Shown piece by piece: positions 40,691 to 52,239 of a stretch of DNA of 64,000 bases; within the stretch, counting starts at the first letter, position 1, and the number at the start of each line of letters is the position of its first letter. This stretch comes from Arctopsyche grandis. Lineage: Eukaryota > Arthropoda > Insecta > Trichoptera > Hydropsychidae. Position numbers and translations under genes: made by a program. The stretch is from the NCBI RefSeq assembly GCF_051622035.1, contig NC_135356.1, forward strand, positions 30,108,290 to 30,172,289. Reading direction: 5' to 3'. The notes under the pieces are model-generated. The model was not told the DNA's origin. It ran no database searches and saw only the letters and a program-made list of their open reading frames with translations.

Positions 40691-42983
40691 ATGGATTTCA
40701 TTTCGGCGGCCAGGTCTCACCTGAAGACATTAGGCATGGAGGTCACCGAAGATTGGCTGAAAGAGTATGCCATCATACGTTTACAATATAATAATCAATT
40801 ATTCGCGATTCATGTTTTCATACCTATCCACAGTTGCGTCGACTACTTCTGCGACAAAATGAAAAATAAAAAAATCGAGATCGAAGAACTCAACACACTG
40901 GTGAAAGGTCAGTGGTTGCTCGCCGACCTGCGGGAAATATCTCCGGGATGTTTACCACCGAATCTGAACAAGCAAGTTAAGATTACAATCGACGGAACGT
41001 ACGCACTACAAATGAACTATATCATGGACATCGGTATTAACACACACGAGGTTTAATTGTAACACGCACCCATTAGAACGCCCTATATATATATATATAT
41101 ATATATTTGTTTAACTTGTGTAGGTACTCCGTCACACCAGCAGTTGCAAAAATTGGCCAAAGTCGACACTAAGAAATGGGAACCATCACCGCAACGGTTA
41201 TACTTTTCATAATTTGTTTTTTACTTTATATTTTTTTCATGTACTAACGTATTGTTTTATATAGTATGTTTAAGGTTATATTGACTGATGGCGAACAAGA
41301 AATAAGCGGTATTGAATTCAAACCTGTAAGGTATTTTAATACCGACCTACTGCCGGGAATTAAAATTCAAATTAGAGGTACGTTATTGTAGTTTGTTTCA
41401 ATATTAAATGGATGATCGTATATGACCTGTTTGATCGATGACCTGTTTGATTTCAGGACCGGTTGATTGCCGACGAGGAGTGCTCATGTTGGAGGAGAAA
41501 CATGTGAAGATTTTAGGCGGAGAAGTTGAAGAGTTACTTGAACAAAACAGTTATAAAAATATTCTAAGACGCAAAGTTGGGCAAAGTCACAACTCTGGAG
41601 TACTTCCGTGTAAGTTTATTAACCATTTGCCCGCGTCACCAAATTTAGCGAACATGCCCTGTACGCGGTTGCTTTTTTGCGGATTTTGCTATCGCGTTTT
41701 CGACTATAAATATAGGTTGTAATATTTTATAAATTATTTTAACCTATATTGAATTTTTTTGACTGCTGCCATCTATTGAATTTGGTAAAGTATACATTTA
41801 GTAATATTTTCAACTAAGTTATAAAATTTTAACACAATAGACGGCTCTTATACAGGTTGGAACTTCCAAGACATCTATGCGTGTCTCACGCGCTGAGGGC
41901 ATGTTCGCTAGGACATGTATAGTAGTCGTACGCGGTGGAAAGGTTAATATAGCAAGAAACTCCATACAGACACAATTTAAGAAATGTAATATTAGTTTAC
42001 TTTTGTCATGGTAACCTGTCTGATAATTGAATGTTACAGCCACCGAATCCACTCAAGAGGTTGTAGAAATGGATACGACCAATGCAACAACATATTGTAC
42101 CCCTACTGTGAATACCGACACAGTAGTTGGAACATATGGCACCCCTACTGTGAATACCGACACAGTAGTTGGAACATCTAGCACCCCTACTGTGAATACC
42201 GACACAGTAGTAGGAACATCTGGCACCCCTACTGTGAATACCGACACAGTAGTAGGAACATCTGGCACCCCTATTGTGAATACCGACACAGTAGTTGGAA
42301 CATCTTGTACCCCTACTGTGAATACCGACACAGTAGTTGGAACATCTGACACCCCTACTGTGAATACCGACACAGTAGTAGGAACATCTGGCACCCCTAC
42401 TGTGAATACCGACACAGTAGTTGGAACATCTTGTACCCCTACTGTGAATACCGACACAGTAGTTGGAACATCTGACACCCCTACTGTGAATACCGACAAA
42501 GTAGTCGGAACATCTGACACCCCTACTGTGAATACCGACACAGTAGTCGAAACATCTGACACCCCTACTGTGAATACCGACACAGTAGTCGGAACATCTT
42601 GTACCCCTACTGTGAATACCGACACAGTAGTTGGAACATCTGACACCCCTACTGTGAATGTTACAGCCACCGAATCCACTCAAGAGGTTGTAGAAATGGA
42701 TACGACCAATGCAACAACATATTGTACCCCTACTGTGAATACCGACACAGTAGTAGGAACATCTGACACCCCTACTGTGAATACCGACACAGTAGTCGAA
42801 ACATCTGACACCCCTACTGTGAATACCGACACAGTAGTTGGAACATCTGACACCCCTACTGTGAATACCGACACAGTAGTCGGAAAATCTGACACCCCTA
42901 CTGTGAATACCGACACAGTAGTCGAAACATCTGACACCCCTACTGTGAATAACGACACAGTAGTCGGAACATGTGACACTTAA
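40691..42983 (+). CDS. RMI1: RMI1-like subunit of the BLM-TOP3A-RMI dissolvasome, with repetitive tail
   Basis: Six exons: 40691-40764, 40834-41033, 41124-41196, 41265-41377, 41457-41609, 42040-42983, all GT-AG and in frame, giving 518 residues. The 69-bp first intron has no stop and keeps frame; removing it restores the family-like WLKDCVDYF. The N-terminal helical domain is about 1-50. The OB fold (about 52-200) has QWLLADLREI, YALQMNYIMDI, FKVILTDGEQEISGIEF, LPGIKIQIRG, RRGVLMLEEKHVKILGGEVE. These motifs fit RMI1 better than TDRD3, which shares the N-terminal architecture. RMI1 stabilises topoisomerase III-alpha and promotes double-Holliday-junction dissolution in the nucleus. Residues 225-518 are tandem 14-residue units instead of the C-terminal OB fold of vertebrate RMI1. 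The stop codon abuts a MITE fragment. The start is the first ATG in frame with the N-terminal domain, 70 bp from an upstream transposon. Confidence 0.87.
42099..42978 (+). repeat. 42-bp coding minisatellite in RMI1 last exon
   Basis: Nineteen complete 42-bp units encode TPTVNTDTVVGTS plus a variable residue (D, G, C or S). There are 13 units at 42099-42644, a partial unit (TPTVN), a second copy of the exon leader (TATESTQEVVEMDTTNATTY, then C), and 6 units at 42726-42977. The period is a multiple of three, so the frame is kept. Variants include VVET, VVGK, DKVV, TPIV and NND. Units ending SC then SD recur at positions 5-6, 8-9 and 12-13, a trace of multi-unit duplication. Two minus-strand frames also stay open, purely because of the period. 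Confidence 0.97.
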
Positions 42984-43112
42984 GTTCTCGTTAAGACAAT
43001 ATTTCGCATGGGTGAATTTTGATTGATGGAAGTTTTGGGTGCCAGATCTTCCGTCATCGAGATTTTAGTGACCTGTGCGAGATTGCATTTTGCGGAATAA
43101 TCACCGAACCGT
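42984..43112. mobile_element. half MITE abutting the RMI1 stop codon
   Basis: Starts with AGTTCTCGTTAAGACAATAT, as at 16775, and ends TTTTGCGGAATAATCACCGA, the terminus of the 11450 family. The opposite half is absent: the coding array lies where it should be. The junction falls at the TAA stop codon (42981-42983). Confidence 0.7.
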
Positions 43113-43540
43113 CATCTCCGTGATCAAAATTGAAGCCCCTAATATTGTAAGGCCTGGGTGTCCTGGCCTTCCTCTTTGATTTATCTATGTACTCCACTTA
43201 AATTTGATATATTTGTAGGGGCTGTACAACATGGTTGAGTTTAAGTCACCATTCTGCGAAATGGGACCAATTCGACCATTTTGGTGTACTTTACTTAATA
43301 TCCTTCAACTTCACTTTTGATTTATACTGACATCATTTGATGTTTGTATAATCAAGAGCAAAGGATTTAACTATCGTAAATATTTGGTTTAATGTTAGTA
43401 AGACATGTAAGTCCAGACATGTCTATATATAAGTAAGCTCATATCAAGTAAGATAATTTGAAATTTATCTTCGGTAATCTTAATAAGTCCCCTTCAATCA
43501 TCATACGTATGAATAAAAAATTCCAATATATTATATACTA

Positions 43541-43650
43541 GTGTTTTTACCCGGCTTCGCTCGGTATTTGTAATGTAAATCGCTTAATCATGGCTAATCT
43601 AATAATAAAAATTTGATGAAATTTATTTGAATAGTTTTATTTTATTTATA
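43541..43650 (+). mobile_element. tail fragment with CCCGGCTTCGCTCGG motif
   Basis: TTTACCCGGCTTCGCTCGGT, then GTAATGTAAATCGCTTAATC and the continuation seen after the palindrome arms and at 39078. It is a 3' fragment only, between RMI1 and CEP350. Confidence 0.6.
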
Positions 43651-43965
43651 TTTATTTGAATATTCATGTTTTTTTATTTAATTGAGCGTCGCGGATTCTA
43701 CGAACGTCTCTTTCGAAATTTTATATTAGATTATATAAATAAAATACAACATAAGAAATATGTATATTTTTATTTTCCAATTTACAAATGAATGTAAATT
43801 TAAAGTCTTTATGCATAAACATACGTAATAGTATTTAATTGCTTATAATTCATTTCATGTACATATTTAAAACATAAGTCAAATAAGATGGATATTATGC
43901 TTTGGATTTATCTTCTCGTTACACTTAAATTAAACAGGAACAGTGAGGTAATCTAATCGAAACCT

Positions 43966-46900
43966 TCAATGTTCATTATTCAGGCCACGCACAACATACT
44001 CCTGGATCGTATTCATTATCAGATCGTTTAGAATCGACTCGGCGACCGAGTTCTTTATGTTCATTTCGTACTCCTCGATATTAATCCATTCAGGTTCTTC
44101 GTCTTGTAGCTCGCGTATCAGAAGCTCGTCGACGTGATCTTGCAACTTGTGAGCACAGTTGATGAAAATGTTGTCTTTGAATGGCCGACTGCCAAAGCCT
44201 AGGCATTGCATCGTCGCAGTCTCGACCGACGAGCACACGTCGTTCCTCGTCTGCTGCAGTCGCTTCTGATACTCCCAAGGATAGGACCGTTTGTTCGCAT
44301 TCTTATACTTGTGACTGAACAGCTCATTGCACAAGTCAACGAGAAACTGTTTACTAGGGTTGAGCGAATGTGATTCCTTGAACGTATCGCAACAATTTTT
44401 GAAGGTTTCGCTTGTGTCGCAGAGATTCGAGTATGATCGGGATGCAAACGACTCCCAAATGTTTTCGTAACACATTTTCACAACTTTAGAGATGGTTTTA
44501 CTCTCTGAGAAATGATCTCCATTGCATTCGCCGTTGGCCTTATCTTCGGGGGGTATGTACGGTGGCGGCGGCTTGTCCGGAATCTCCCGGACTATGAAAT
44601 ATGGAAGTTGAGACGTCTGCTGCTCTAATAATGCTTTAATCTGGAAAGATATATGCAACAATGAGCAAAATTGATTTATAGGATTTACAAAAGATATTTT
44701 GATAAATAAAATTATAATTTTTTTCTAATAAAAATGAAGAGGCACAAACTAAAACCATAACTTAACCCATTGAATGCTAAACAACGATATATCGTTGCGT
44801 ATAAAAACGGCGAGAATGGCTAACAAAGATCGTTGTTACGCCACAATGGTCGTATTTGAATACTTACTTGTGAGCCAGTGCATCATTGATATGAAAAATT
44901 TTGTACTAATTTATTATTATTACATATACATACATGTATAGGTATGTATTTATATCAAAGCAAACTTTTTCTATGCATTCGGGTAGTTTCATAATTCCAC
45001 TATTTTGTATCTATAATAATATACAATAATAACAAAAACAATAGAAAATCGTTTTCTATTATAGAGGTCACGAGCCATCGTGCAATTAAATGCACACCAA
45101 ATGTTTACGATACCAAAATCATAAACTGTCACCCCTAGTGCATCTCACTCGCACGCTCGCAGTTACAACCACGAAAGAGAGAGAGAGAGAGAGAGAGCCA
45201 CCAAATACCCGTTTCAAAAATGTATTGTTTCAAATATAATGCACAAAAGTAAAGTATGGTTAAATACATATGTTAATAAATAAAACATTTTTTTTCTTTA
45301 AAAAACTTTACAAATGTTAGCATTTCTCGCTAGGATTTTGAAAAGCGTCGTAGCCGCAAAGGGTTAAACACACGAATTATGATGATGATTTAAAACTACA
45401 AATGTCAACATTGTATTCAAAGAATATGAAATAAGAATCAGAAATAAAGATTTAAATCCATCAAAGACGAGCAATATTATTCACCTCCATCTCAATGGCC
45501 AGCTGCTTCTTCCTCAATTCTTCAGCCTCTTCTAATTGACTGATAGATTTAGGCGCTATCGGTGGTAAAGACACAGACGGTAAAATCTTATCTGAAACAC
45601 AAAAACGAGATTTGACCTTTACATAATATATATTTGTACATATGTAGCAACAATTATCATAATATTTTAATACATATATCATAATATTTTTGTTGAAGAT
45701 TGATTGCTTACCATATAAATGTTGATCAAGTTCATTATCGTCCATCTTGTTTGCACTCATTTGCAAAACGCTCGAGAGATCATTGACTAGCAGTTTACTC
45801 GGAACCAACTTTTGAAGTTTCGTTTCCGTGACTTGAATATGGATTGCTCCCGATTTGATTCGATTTGAATTGAAGAATTCTCTACAGTCTCTTAAGGATG
45901 CCGTTGTATTTGACTGAAGATCATTGACATTGGTTAAGAATACCAAATTCGACGTCGATGACGGAACATTCTCGGAGATCAAGCATTTGAAGTGAACGTT
46001 TCTGAGATACTCGTCCATATTAACGGTCACGTTGTTGTATTTTAACTTTATGCGTGCCGAGGCATTGTCGCCGAAGCAGGTGCGTTTCACGTCTTCGATG
46101 AACCTTCCGATAGTATTTGAAGGAATATTATTTACGCCTGATGAATTTGATTGGTTTTGAACGTTACAACAGACTACATAATGCTTAGTGTCAAAAGTGA
46201 ACTCTAACATTATGTGAAATTTATTAAGCAAGGCTACGATTCCGTTGCTGAAGACGGATTCTCGACGATTGGGCGTACTGTGAAAAAAGAGGCTTTTACA
46301 CAGTCTGTCGCCAAATGGTGACGGATTTCGTCGGCAGAGTTGATTTACACCAACTAGAGGCGATAATTTTACAGTGCGTTTTATGTGCTTCGCATTGATA
46401 GCGTTTGTAATGAACGAATAAGTCTTTCCGAAGATTGAAAACAGCACTTTATCGCCGTCGGAATGGTCAGAAATCGCTGTTGAATTGTTTACTGGAGTCA
46501 AACTAGGCTGTATGTTTGAATATTGCATTGTAAATGGTAATTTTTCTGTATTTTTAATAAATTCTTCATCTATTAGTGGTTTTGGAATTGGATCATCATC
46601 GGTGATTTCAATAATCCGCTCGTTTATAATAGTGGACGTGACGAGTTTCATCGAACAGTCTAATTTGTCGTCTGGTTGTAATATTGGTTTTTCGTTGATG
46701 GGAATTTTGGCAGGGTCGTCTCGTCGCTGGTCTAAGATTGATTTCTGTGATAGCTCTTTCAAAATGCCGACTATTTCTGAATTCGAATGTTTCCGATTTA
46801 TCAGATTTAAGGCGGTCGTGTTCAATTGCAAATCGAAATGCAATAGAAGCAGGTCGTTTAACGTTTTTTTATGATTGCATAAAAGATTTCGATCGTTGCA

Positions 46901-49900
46901 CGGTGTGTCCGGGATTTTATCGCCGATAGTGATGTCGTAGCATTTTAAAGGTAACTTTTTTTTAGTATCGTCCGGTGAAACCAGGGTACTTCTCAAATTG
47001 ATGCTTGAAGAGTTAACGCCGAGCACCGTTTTGAAGTACCGTAACTGTCGGAGCAGAGCTTTCTTTCTCTCGTTGAAGAGTTTCTTTTGAAAGTTTTTCA
47101 TCAGCTTGATCTCGTTATACTCCTGTTGCAATTTTATCAAAATTCCTCTCTGTTTCTTCTTCAAAGAAGATAACTGCTCGAACGCATTGCTGCCTTTGAT
47201 TTTCAAACGGAGCAATTCATGCTTTGCCGAATTTATAACAGCTTTTTCTTTTATGTTCAGTATCATATTTATGTACTTCGAAAGCAATTCCTCATCACGC
47301 GAATGTTGATCAATCTGAAATGTAAAATATATTTCAATTATTATTTTATCTATATACGAAGAATCAATAGATGAAGTTTAGTGATGTCAATTTGTACTTG
47401 AAATCGATTCTTGATTATGTTTTAACACTATGGTGACCGCTGACTCATATCTGTGTCATGTTGGGTACACAACGCTTACTAGCAGCTGATACATATATGA
47501 TTCACGACTGCCCAAACTGTTTCAGTTCACTGATATATTCTTGTATCACGTTTTCGTCAATCGTTTGTGGCCGATGATACAATTTTGTATACAAAAATAT
47601 ATCAGTGGACTGAAAAATATATTCTGCGCGAAAAATATATTCGCACAGTCGTGAATCATGTATGTATCAGTGGCCAATATGCATTCTACAACTTACATGA
47701 TACAAATATGAGTCAGCGGCCACCATTTTATTAATGAACATCATTGTACTATTTGTCATACAAGTTGCTTTGAAAAAGTTTTTATTTCAAGGGTTTCTCA
47801 TTTGCCTTTCGGAGTGGAAAAAATGTAAATGAATTCTGATTTTTGACAGTACTTATTTTGTTTATAATAACACTAAGAATACTTGGACTTTAGATGAACA
47901 TAGGAAAAACAAAGATTATGATGGTGGATCGTCATGGTGAGGACGGGTGCTCTATCTGGTCTTGAAGTTGTAGTTGTAGTTGAAGTTATTTATCTTGATG
48001 ACGGAGGGTATGAAACCGAAATAAAAAGGCGGATTGGCATGACGAAAACCCCAAAGTCGAAACTGTGCAAAATTTGGAAAGCCCGGGGAAAGACCATCAC
48101 CATGTCTACGAAAATGCGTCCAGTCCAAGCTTTGGTCTTCCCTGTATTAATATATGGAGTGGAAACATGGACGGTACAAGCTCTAAAACGGCAAACAATA
48201 GACTCTATTGAGATGTAGTGTTGGGATGCTTAGAATCAATGCCTTCATCCAGCAAAAGTTGAAGGTTGGCGATAGGCTATCATCTATTTATCTTAGGCAT
48301 ATCCTCCAGTTGTTTGGGCAAATCGCGAGGTGAGACCAGGAAGCATTGAGGGAAGTAGAAGAAGAGGACGATCCTCAACAAGATGGAGTGACCAGGTCAA
48401 GGCTGCCATTTGGGAAAGCTGTAGTCGAGCTACTGCGAGACGCGGGGTGTCGAGAAAACTTGAGGACCATGACAGGCCGCATTATGACACGTAAGGAAAG
48501 TGACCGGAAATAAGCTTTTGTACGAATCTGTTTCAATAATTATCGTGAGATAAAACTGACAAACTCTAAAAGGTAATGATTTACATATTTAGGTTCATCC
48601 AAAACCATCCATAGAAACAAATAAATTTTTCAATATCAGTCCTTTGAAACTCATGACTATTCAACTGATAACACTGTTCGACACGAAAAACGAGATATGA
48701 CTTTTCTTATAGATCTATGCCCAGTGAACACGAATCTGGTAATAAAAAGTGTTGATTGGCTCGAGATTCAGAGATATATGTGCTTTTTAAATCGCGCGAT
48801 TTTTCTATATCTTGGTGTTGTTCGGTCGATGCATCTAAATCTGTTAATTTCCTGTTCAAAATTAATATTGGAATCTACAGTCGGGTATTTTATCTTTTAT
48901 TTGTAGTACTTTTCAGCTTTCAAATCTCTCTAAGTAGTCGTCCAGTTCAAATCAAAAGTCAAAATTACGTATTTTCACTTGGGATTTTTTCCCACTGTTA
49001 ATACCATATTATATTGAGTATTTTCTATTGAAACATTTCTATTAATACCATGAAATAAATGAGTATTTTTATATCAAAATTTAACTTTATACAACATCAT
49101 TGACTCATTATGGACCACCCGAATTTTCCGAATACGTTTGTAAATTAAACATAACTCCTAAACCTAACCTAAAACATCAATTAAATTAAAAATTGGAATA
49201 TAGCTTTGTCACAGTTGTATTTGAATGTATATCTCAAACTGTGCTAATTGCTGTATTTGTATTTAAACATACATATATTTCAATATATTTTCACGTAAAA
49301 AACGATATCTATCTTATAGATCATGGTGTTATTTTATTAAATTGACACACATACAGAATAAAATATAAAAAAAAAGAAAGCAGTACAGTGAAATAAAAAA
49401 TATACGAATATAAATGAAAATATTATATTCCATGTACAGTGAGCACATTGTATTTATACTTAATATGAATAAATTTTATATTTTATATGTTAAATCATTT
49501 GAATGAAAGATTCAATTTGAGAAATATGTATGGTAAGCGAGAAAAAAAATGTTTCAATATCTGGAGGTTCGAAATCCTTTTTTGAATATTATTCCTTAGA
49601 ACGAAAAGTCAAGCTTTATACCATAAAAACATATGTATATCTTTTTTTAATTTATTTATCGATATTTTGGACAAAGATATGCTATGACATTTATGAATGT
49701 AAATTTGAAACTATGTATATCTTTTAAATAATAATTTTTGTATAAAGTTTGGAGAATTTAAAAACATACATAATTTTACGTACACCGCCGAGTAAGTGCA
49801 ATCGGATTAGGCCGAGTAGCATCCCAGAGACTGTGTGACCGTTATAATTGGTTTCAAAGATTATCTCCAGACTAAGTGCAAGTAGGCTAAGCAATGGCCA

Positions 49901-51077
49901 CCGAATTGGCCGCTATTGGTCCCTTCTCAGAAGTGACCGATACCGTGGGACTGAGTGTCGTGGGAATACATATCCGGGTACATGCCTAAACAATAGGGAA
50001 GTAACCGGACGTCGAAGATGCCCTGAGCGACCGATCCGTTATAAGGCGGTACTTAGGCGATATCAAGACATTCTGGACGGAGCACTGCCAATGTGTGTAT
50101 CTCCTTAATCACCAATAAATGCTGTGAAACGACTGTTGGCCTTTTACTTGGATCCTCCACCCACCCCTACGCAACAACATACTATGTTGACGGATTTTGA
50201 ATGAAGTTTTTTTAAAAGATTTTGATTAACAGCACAGCGTATGTATGTGTATATGGTCCATAGTGAGTTAATTACCAGAATACTCACCAAATTGTGACAA
50301 ACCCCATTCAACTGTTGCACTAAAGAGTGAGGATCGCAGGCGTTGATGTCCGGAGCGATTTTTGATTCGATTTTCAAACTATCAAATTCATTGATATTCG
50401 TTGCTTCAATAAATTTTAGCTTTTTCTTCGGGTATGAATAATTATTATTCCGAGGAATGCCATTTTCTTTGTACATCAACTTCTCGTGAGACAACAACGC
50501 AGCGTTACTACTCAAGTTTTTGCTGTAGAAGTTTTCTTCTGATTTCCTATGAGTGTTTCCGATGTTGTCGGTGGTGTTTTTTTGTACAATAGCAGGATTC
50601 GACAGATTGTCAAAATCGCATTGTACTCGAGTCTGTCCGAAAAATCTATGATACTGAGTACTAATTTCGATGTCGTTGATTGATGGTTTGTGGCCAGTTG
50701 AGACAATGTGAAAGTCTTCTCGGTTGCGATCGTTTTTGGTCGACAGTTTTAATTGCATTAAATGAAAGTTCTTTAACTCGTTTTCTTTCAGCGTAGATCT
50801 GTCATTTAAACTGTTGATTTTCAACCAAGACTTTTTCCTCAAAGTTTGTAGTTCCTTAAAGAAACACAAAAAAAAAAATGAATTTGAAAATAAAGTAAAG
50901 ATTGATATATAAAAACGAAACATAGATTAAACTATGAACCTTTTCAATTTTTAAAACATTATCTAACGATTTTGTATATGAATTGAGCAGCGTCAATTCT
51001 TCTTCAATCATTTTTGTATTTCCACTCCGCCGTTCCTGCGTTGAAGGAAAACAAATGATGGAATCGCATTCCATCAT
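43966..51077 (-). CDS. CEP350: CEP350-like centrosomal protein, C-terminal part
   Basis: Visible exons: 51077-50940, 50854-50288, 47314-45712, 45591-45485 and 44640-43966, all in frame and totalling about 1029 residues with a stop at 43966-43968. Recognition rests on the C-terminal region: [19 protein letters not shown], then a helical end with the [20 protein letters not shown] pattern, both characteristic of the CEP350 C terminus. A coiled coil rich in Lys, Glu and Leu (about 240-330, LRLKIKGSN...[10 protein letters not shown]...[13 protein letters not shown]) also fits. CEP350 is a large (about 3100 residues in vertebrates) centrosome and microtubule protein. No CAP-Gly motif is evident. 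The donor at 50939 (GTTCAT) is weak. A TGA lies in frame four codons before the ATG at 51077, so either this is the start or earlier exons lie upstream. Intron 47315-50287 is loaded with transposons. Intron 45592-45711 keeps frame and has no stop. Confidence 0.75.
44766..45363. mobile_element. piggyBac-like MITE in CEP350 intron
   Basis: Bounded by TTAA on both sides (44762-44765, 45364-45367). The ends start CCC: left CCCATTGAATGC, right complement CCCTTTGCGGCTACG. TTAA targets and CCC termini are piggyBac hallmarks. It contains a (GA)n tract at 45175-45197 and no transposase. The arms are diverged. Confidence 0.5.
47429..47733. mobile_element. MITE in CEP350 intron
   Basis: Left end ATGGTGACCGCTGACTCATA and right-end complement ATGGTGGCCGCTGACTCATA form inverted repeats. 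Internal paired segments include GATTCACGACTG against CAGTCGTGAATC. Arms are about 130-150 bp with no coding region. Confidence 0.75.
47934..48500 (+). pseudogene. LINE reverse transcriptase C-terminal fragment
   Basis: Encodes [48 protein letters not shown] and [11 protein letters not shown]. This is the segment after the RT active site in LINE polyproteins, where the IKRRI...LVFPV-LYG-ETWT pattern is diagnostic. A stop follows at 48216-48218. Further 3' homology continues in other frames ([20 protein letters not shown]), so at least one frameshift is present. It lies sense to the plus strand in the CEP350 intron. Confidence 0.75.
48501..49439. other. intronic stretch without recognised features
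   Basis: AT-rich DNA within the CEP350 intron. Open frames are short and unlike any known family. Confidence 0.5.
49440..49740 (+). repeat. host repeat, unoccupied for LTR-3 and LINE
   Basis: Diverged copy of the repeat that flanks the LTR at 19580. The LTR-3 site (GTATGGTAAGCGAG, about 49527) and the LINE site (GAATATTATTCCTTAG, about 49584) are both empty here. Confidence 0.75.
49776..50174 (+). mobile_element. diverged solo LTR-1 in CEP350 intron
   Basis: Ends CACCCCTACGCAACA at 50174, exactly as the other LTR-1 copies, and shares AATAAATGCTGTGAAACGAC. The left end is degraded (TTTTACGTACACCGCC), and about 25% of the body differs from the copies at 31930 and 58999. This is the oldest copy of the family here. 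Confidence 0.75.
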
Positions 51078-51212
51078 TTCTGGAATTGTTCACGGCATGT
51101 AGAATCTATAAAAAAATATATGACACTATTAAATAATGTAATCGATCGAAAATAATAATACGATTCAACTTTATAATGACGCAATAGCATTAAAAAACAT
51201 ACGCATTTGATT

Positions 51213-51344
<132 letters not shown>

Positions 51345-51689
51345 TGTAATACATTCGCATGCAGATACTTAAAAAACGCTTATCAACGGTAGATAATTAT
51401 ACATAAACTGCAAATCACGCGTCCTGTGAAAGTCACAATAATGCAACTAAAAATTTACATATTTGAAATAAGTAATGTTTTGATGAATTCATATTGTATT
51501 ACTTCAAACATCACACAAACATTTTCTTGAAAATGAACACTTCAATTGAATTTACATTGCCTTTATATATGTATGTGGTTTGTAAAATAAAGAAGAGTAT
51601 TAATTTTCAAGTTATAAATCGTGAAAGCAGTCTCTTTTCAACCTTGTTCGAGTAAATAGCTCGAAATACAGTATGATAAATGGTTAGTT

Positions 51690-52090
51690 AAAATAAATTT
51701 AAATAAATAATAAGTTGAGGAAATTGTACCAAAACTTGATAATTCCGAACGGAAAGCAAAACGTCAAAGCGCTGACGTTAACAACGCGTGACGTCACACT
51801 TTTCGACCATAGCTCTGTATTTTGAGACCATGTCTTTTTATTTACAAGCTTTTTTTTAACTCTTTATTCTATTGAATACCGTGTAAACATTTCGTAAATA
51901 TACGAAGGCATTTCCTAACTTCCATTGTAATATACCGGCAGATCAATAACAGAAGAAAAATTTATTATTTTTATATGACAGATTTTATATCACGCGCAAG
52001 TCGTAGAATTCAAAACAAGGTCTTTAATAATATTACTGTAAGCTTGGCGGTCCATAAAATGACATTGACAATTACTTTTATCGTCTAAAA
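51690..52090 (+). repeat. host repeat, partial copy
   Basis: Shares AAATAATAAGTTGAGGAAAT, AACGTCAAAGCGCTGACGTT and the AAGCTTGGCGGTCCATAA end with 20975-21360. More diverged than the other copies and lacking the TCTTATAAACGG segment. Confidence 0.75.
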
Positions 52091-52239
52091 AATATAAATT
52101 TCTTTATAATTCAAAAAATATAAAATATATACGTATTCGATAAATAAATTAATAATATCAAAAACTGACGTATTTTATATTAAAATTTTAGGCATGAGGC
52201 TAAAGGATTATCCTAGAGAATTACCTACAAATTATACTT

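Noticed and set aside
42006-42683. Long minus-strand open frames (up to 225 codons) across the RMI1 array
   Set aside because: They exist only because the 42-bp unit is a multiple of three and lacks stops in several frames. The plus-strand frame joins conserved RMI1 exons.
42099-42978. CRISPR-like regular repeats
   Set aside because: Units are contiguous with no unique spacers, and the setting is an animal gene exon.
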